Shown here one piece after another: positions 13,501 to 14,478 of a stretch of DNA of 14,478 nucleotides. Location of the stretch: assembly GCA_019689515.1 (NCBI GenBank), contig JADGHI010000039.1:1-14478 (forward strand). Direction: 5' to 3'. Below the pieces are notes generated by a model, which saw nothing but the letters and a program-made list of their open reading frames with translations, had not been told where the DNA came from and ran no database searches. A program made the position numbers and the translations under genes. Each line of letters begins with the position of its first letter. Positions within the stretch are counted from its first letter, which is position 1. The stretch is from Acetobacteraceae bacterium. Lineage in GTDB: Bacteria > Pseudomonadota > Alphaproteobacteria > Acetobacterales > Acetobacteraceae.

Positions 13501-13960
13501 GCTTCGCGCCCTCGGCGAGCGGGAATTCGAGGCCCGAATTCGCCAGCGCCGTGGTCTTGCCGCTGCCCGGCGGGCCGATCAGCACGTACCAGGGCAGCTC
13601 GTAGAGATGCCCCCGCTTGCCGGTGGCCTTGCGCAGATTGGCGAGCGCGGTCTGCAGACGCTCGCGGATCTCCGCCTCTTCCTCCTCGGCGCGCTCGGCG
13701 GCGGGGTCGGAGGCGGCCGCGGCCTCGACGAGGGCGGCGTCGCGCTTCCGCCGCCGACGCGCGGCGATCAGCACGAGGATGATGTAGAGCAGGACCGGGA
13801 TGGCGCAGAGCACCGCGCGCCAGAGCGGCGATTCGAAGGGATAGGCGCTGCCGATCGGGACCAGCGGCGCGAAGATCCAGATCAGCGGCAGGATCAGCAG
13901 GACGCCGGCCAGCCCCGCGAGGGCAGCCACGCTGCCGATGGTAGAGAGCAGCGGGCCCAT
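10499..13960 (-). CDS. tssM: TssM (IcmF/ImpL), T6SS inner-membrane complex protein
   Basis: TssM spans the inner membrane and, with TssL and usually TssJ, forms the trans-envelope channel. The 1153-residue protein, a normal length, has two N-terminal membrane segments (about 9-34 and 47-66), then a cytoplasmic NTPase-like domain with Walker A GPPGSGKT (129-136), LIDTAGRY (173-180) and ISKAD (258-262). A third membrane segment (about 437-461) leads into the large periplasmic region, which contains helical ImcF-type repeats and ends in the beta-rich C-terminal domain. A Gln-rich stretch (808-819) within a low-complexity segment (803-826) looks like a flexible periplasmic linker. The Walker A is intact, so nucleotide binding is possible. 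The start at 13960 is 1 nt past the tssL stop, with GGGGAA upstream, so the two are translationally coupled. The 3' end overlaps tagF. Confidence 0.97.
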   Translation of the reverse strand: MGPLLSTIGSVAALAGLAGVLLILPLIWIFAPLVPIGSAYPFESPLWRAVLCAIPVLLYIILVLIAARRRRKRDAALVEAAAASDPAAERAEEEEAEIRERLQTALANLRKATGKRGHLYELPWYVLIGPPGSGKTTALANSGLEFPLAEGAKLQGVGGTRFCEWWLTDQAVLIDTAGRYTTQDSDAAADKAGWERFLQLLRRNRPRMPLNGVIVCFGVDMIGRLGPAEREAHARSVRRRIKELETTLAQRLPVYLLISKADLLPGFVEFFDDLDRETRNQVWGMTFPVQAGPEGSAAKFGAEFKALLQRLEDRLFERLQTERGPEQRARIAGFPAQFASLEEPLAAFIGAAFGGTRLDPAPFLRGVYFTSGTQEGSPLDRLSGALSRAFGLDPRRPAAVMGQKGRSYFLGRLLKEVVFNEARLAARNPAADRGKRIAAFAVWIGSLLLVGGGAFWGWTVWQSEERRAGAMAAAIAKAEEAARPLPLARIEDTEPRRVMPYLEATRALPSAARSEEESWLGLSQAEKLAAGGEAAYRRALDRTFLPRLLARLEFQIRGAFQRPDYLYEAVRVYLMLGREGPLDKPLVREWFLADWARTYPGATNQPVREALAQHLDALLETDFEKYPLDGALVDQARRVFSRLPLAGRIYSRIRPLAQNAENAPGWKPSDAIGAAGARYFVRASQRPLTEIAVPGLYTVEGLYRIVLPNLPRAVREAAAESWVLGPEASATEVQDPVRLEAAVLSLYAEDYARAWQAVLDDLQIPQFRTLQEAAEGLNLLGAPNSPIRDVMRSIARQLSVGTSPDPAPQQGQQQGQAQQRVQAATGGPEPSSVEPVVRIIEPRFQALREAAGQPTDEALKIVNDLFARVAQLVSAPPGTVLPPPVGLDPGQRLMAEAARQPDPLARWLRNLAVSTAAQRGGGARAAIAAAGKPVMDACRDMLTRFPFRLEGPDPPVDDFARLFGPGGQLDQFFTQHIRPYVDTTQNPWRPIAPEGMPPVVSAADAQNFQRAARIRDAFYPGVGGGGLRFEIVPRGFDPNAQGMILEVEGTRTEITREGPFRPIALTWPARGGITLTFEPPSSRGVIAYDGGWSALRLVLRPQSRLTATRQPDRLNLTVSQGERTAEFELRTGSATHPFGMSELREFRCPTLPQ
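11514..11537 (-). repeat. Tandem 12-bp duplication inside tssM
   Basis: Two exact adjacent copies of a 12-mer (TGGCCCTGCTGC on the plus strand, at 11514-11525 and 11526-11537) encode a doubled QQGQ unit in the predicted periplasmic linker of TssM. In-frame slippage repeats of this kind change linker length without breaking the gene. Confidence 0.85.
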
Positions 13961-13961
13961 C

Positions 13962-14478
13962 TCAGTAAGTTCCCCGCATCAGCAGCACCTCGATGCGCCG
14001 GTTTTCCTCGCGCCCCTGCGGCGTGGCGTTGGAGGCGATGGGCTCGGCCTCGCCGCGGCCTTCCGCGGAGAAGCGCGTCGGGTTCTGTCCCTCGGCGCGC
14101 ATGATGATCTCCTTGGCGGCTTCCGCACGCGCCGCGGAGAGGTGGAAGTTGGACGGGAAGCGCGCGGAGCGGATCGGCACGTTGTCGGAGTGGCCGATCA
14201 CCCGCACGCGGCCGCCCTCCTCCTGAAGCGCCTGGCCGATGCGCTCGAGCAGGTTGACGAAGCGCTCGTCCACCGTGGCCGAGCCGGAGGCGAACATGCC
14301 GCGGTTGCGGATGCGCACCATCACCCGCTGCTGGTCGCCGGTAACGGTGACGAGCCCTTGCTGGATCTCGGGCGCGAGGAACTGGCGCAGCTTGTCGAGC
14401 GCGCTCGGCCGCGGCGGGGCGACCGTGACCGGCAAGGGCGGCGGCGGCGCGGGGGGCTGCGGCGGCGCGGTGCGCACG
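13962..14478 (-). CDS. tssL: TssL (ImpK) C-terminal part with OmpA-like peptidoglycan-binding domain, cut by window edge
   Basis: About 172 C-terminal residues are visible, in frame to the window edge. The true start lies outside, so no start codon is assigned. A Pro-rich segment (visible residues about 5-24) leads to an OmpA/MotB-type domain (about 40-165) with GMFASGSATVDERF (60-73), VRVIGHSDNVP (91-101), NFHLSAARAEA (110-120, the peptidoglycan-contact NxxLSxxRA motif) and ENRRIEVLLM (158-167). The Asp of GHSDN and the Arg of SAARA, which bind diaminopimelate in OmpA-like domains, are both present. Direct coupling to tssM (1-nt gap) supports a 'long' TssL that carries its own cell-wall anchor, as in imp-type systems, rather than a separate TagL. 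A stand-alone OmpA protein cannot be excluded, because the DotU part is not seen. Confidence 0.86.
   Translation of the reverse strand, partial: VRTAPPQPPAPPPPLPVTVAPPRPSALDKLRQFLAPEIQQGLVTVTGDQQRVMVRIRNRGMFASGSATVDERFVNLLERIGQALQEEGGRVRVIGHSDNVPIRSARFPSNFHLSAARAEAAKEIIMRAEGQNPTRFSAEGRGEAEPIASNATPQGREENRRIEVLLMRGTY

Noticed and set aside
10553..14104. A plus-strand open frame of over 1100 codons antisense to tssM
   Set aside because: It is Arg/Ala/Gly-rich with no recognisable domain and mirrors tssM codon structure. Long antisense frames are typical of such GC-rich DNA.
1..14478. tRNA, rRNA, CRISPR array, insertion sequence, prophage or toxin/immunity genes
   Set aside because: I looked for cloverleaf-like segments, regular spaced repeats, transposase motifs and small toxin-like frames and found none I could support.

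Overview
The window is a block of a type VI secretion system (T6SS) locus from a very GC-rich bacterium, with coding regions dominated by G/C at third positions. The gene set and its grouping match the 'imp' type of T6SS known from alphaproteobacteria such as Rhizobium and Agrobacterium: ImpA-D, an ImpE/TagJ-like protein, a second TssC-like protein, a TssL with a C-terminal OmpA domain, TagF and a PP2C phosphatase. With the high GC this suggests an alphaproteobacterium, possibly of the Rhodospirillales/Acetobacteraceae. That placement is inference, because no rRNA or marker gene is present.

Layout. (1) Positions 1-5313, minus strand, read right to left: tssA, a 262-bp spacer with a good sigma-70-like promoter, then tssB, tssC, a tssC paralogue (tssC2/impD-like) and the N-terminal part of a tagJ/impE-like gene that runs off the left edge. 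Baseplate genes (tssE, tssF, tssG) are expected beyond it but are not visible. (2) Positions 5498-8758, plus strand, divergent from tssA: clpV (tssH) and hcp (tssD). The 184-bp divergent spacer carries repeated motifs that could be an operator. (3) Positions 9004-14478, minus strand, convergent with hcp and read right to left: tssL (C-terminal part only, entering from the right edge), tssM, tagF and a PP2C phosphatase (pppA/stp). These genes touch or overlap. tssK and fha would be expected further right.

How the parts fit. TssB and TssC form the contractile sheath around the Hcp tube. TssA helps prime sheath and tube assembly. TssL and TssM form the membrane complex, here with a peptidoglycan-binding OmpA domain on TssL. 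ClpV disassembles contracted sheath, and TagJ is a ClpV/sheath accessory. TagF and PppA are post-translational repressors of assembly. No VgrG, PAAR, effector, immunity protein or PpkA kinase lies in the window, so its biological target cannot be read from here.

I see no wholly new system. The points most worth a second look are the TssC paralogue, which appears to lack the N-terminal ClpV-recognition helix; the split but translationally overlapping tagF/pppA pair, whose phosphatase starts with a linker-like tail; stem-loops between tssC and tssC2; repeats in the tssA/clpV divergent region; and interleaved inverted repeats between the convergent hcp and pppA genes.
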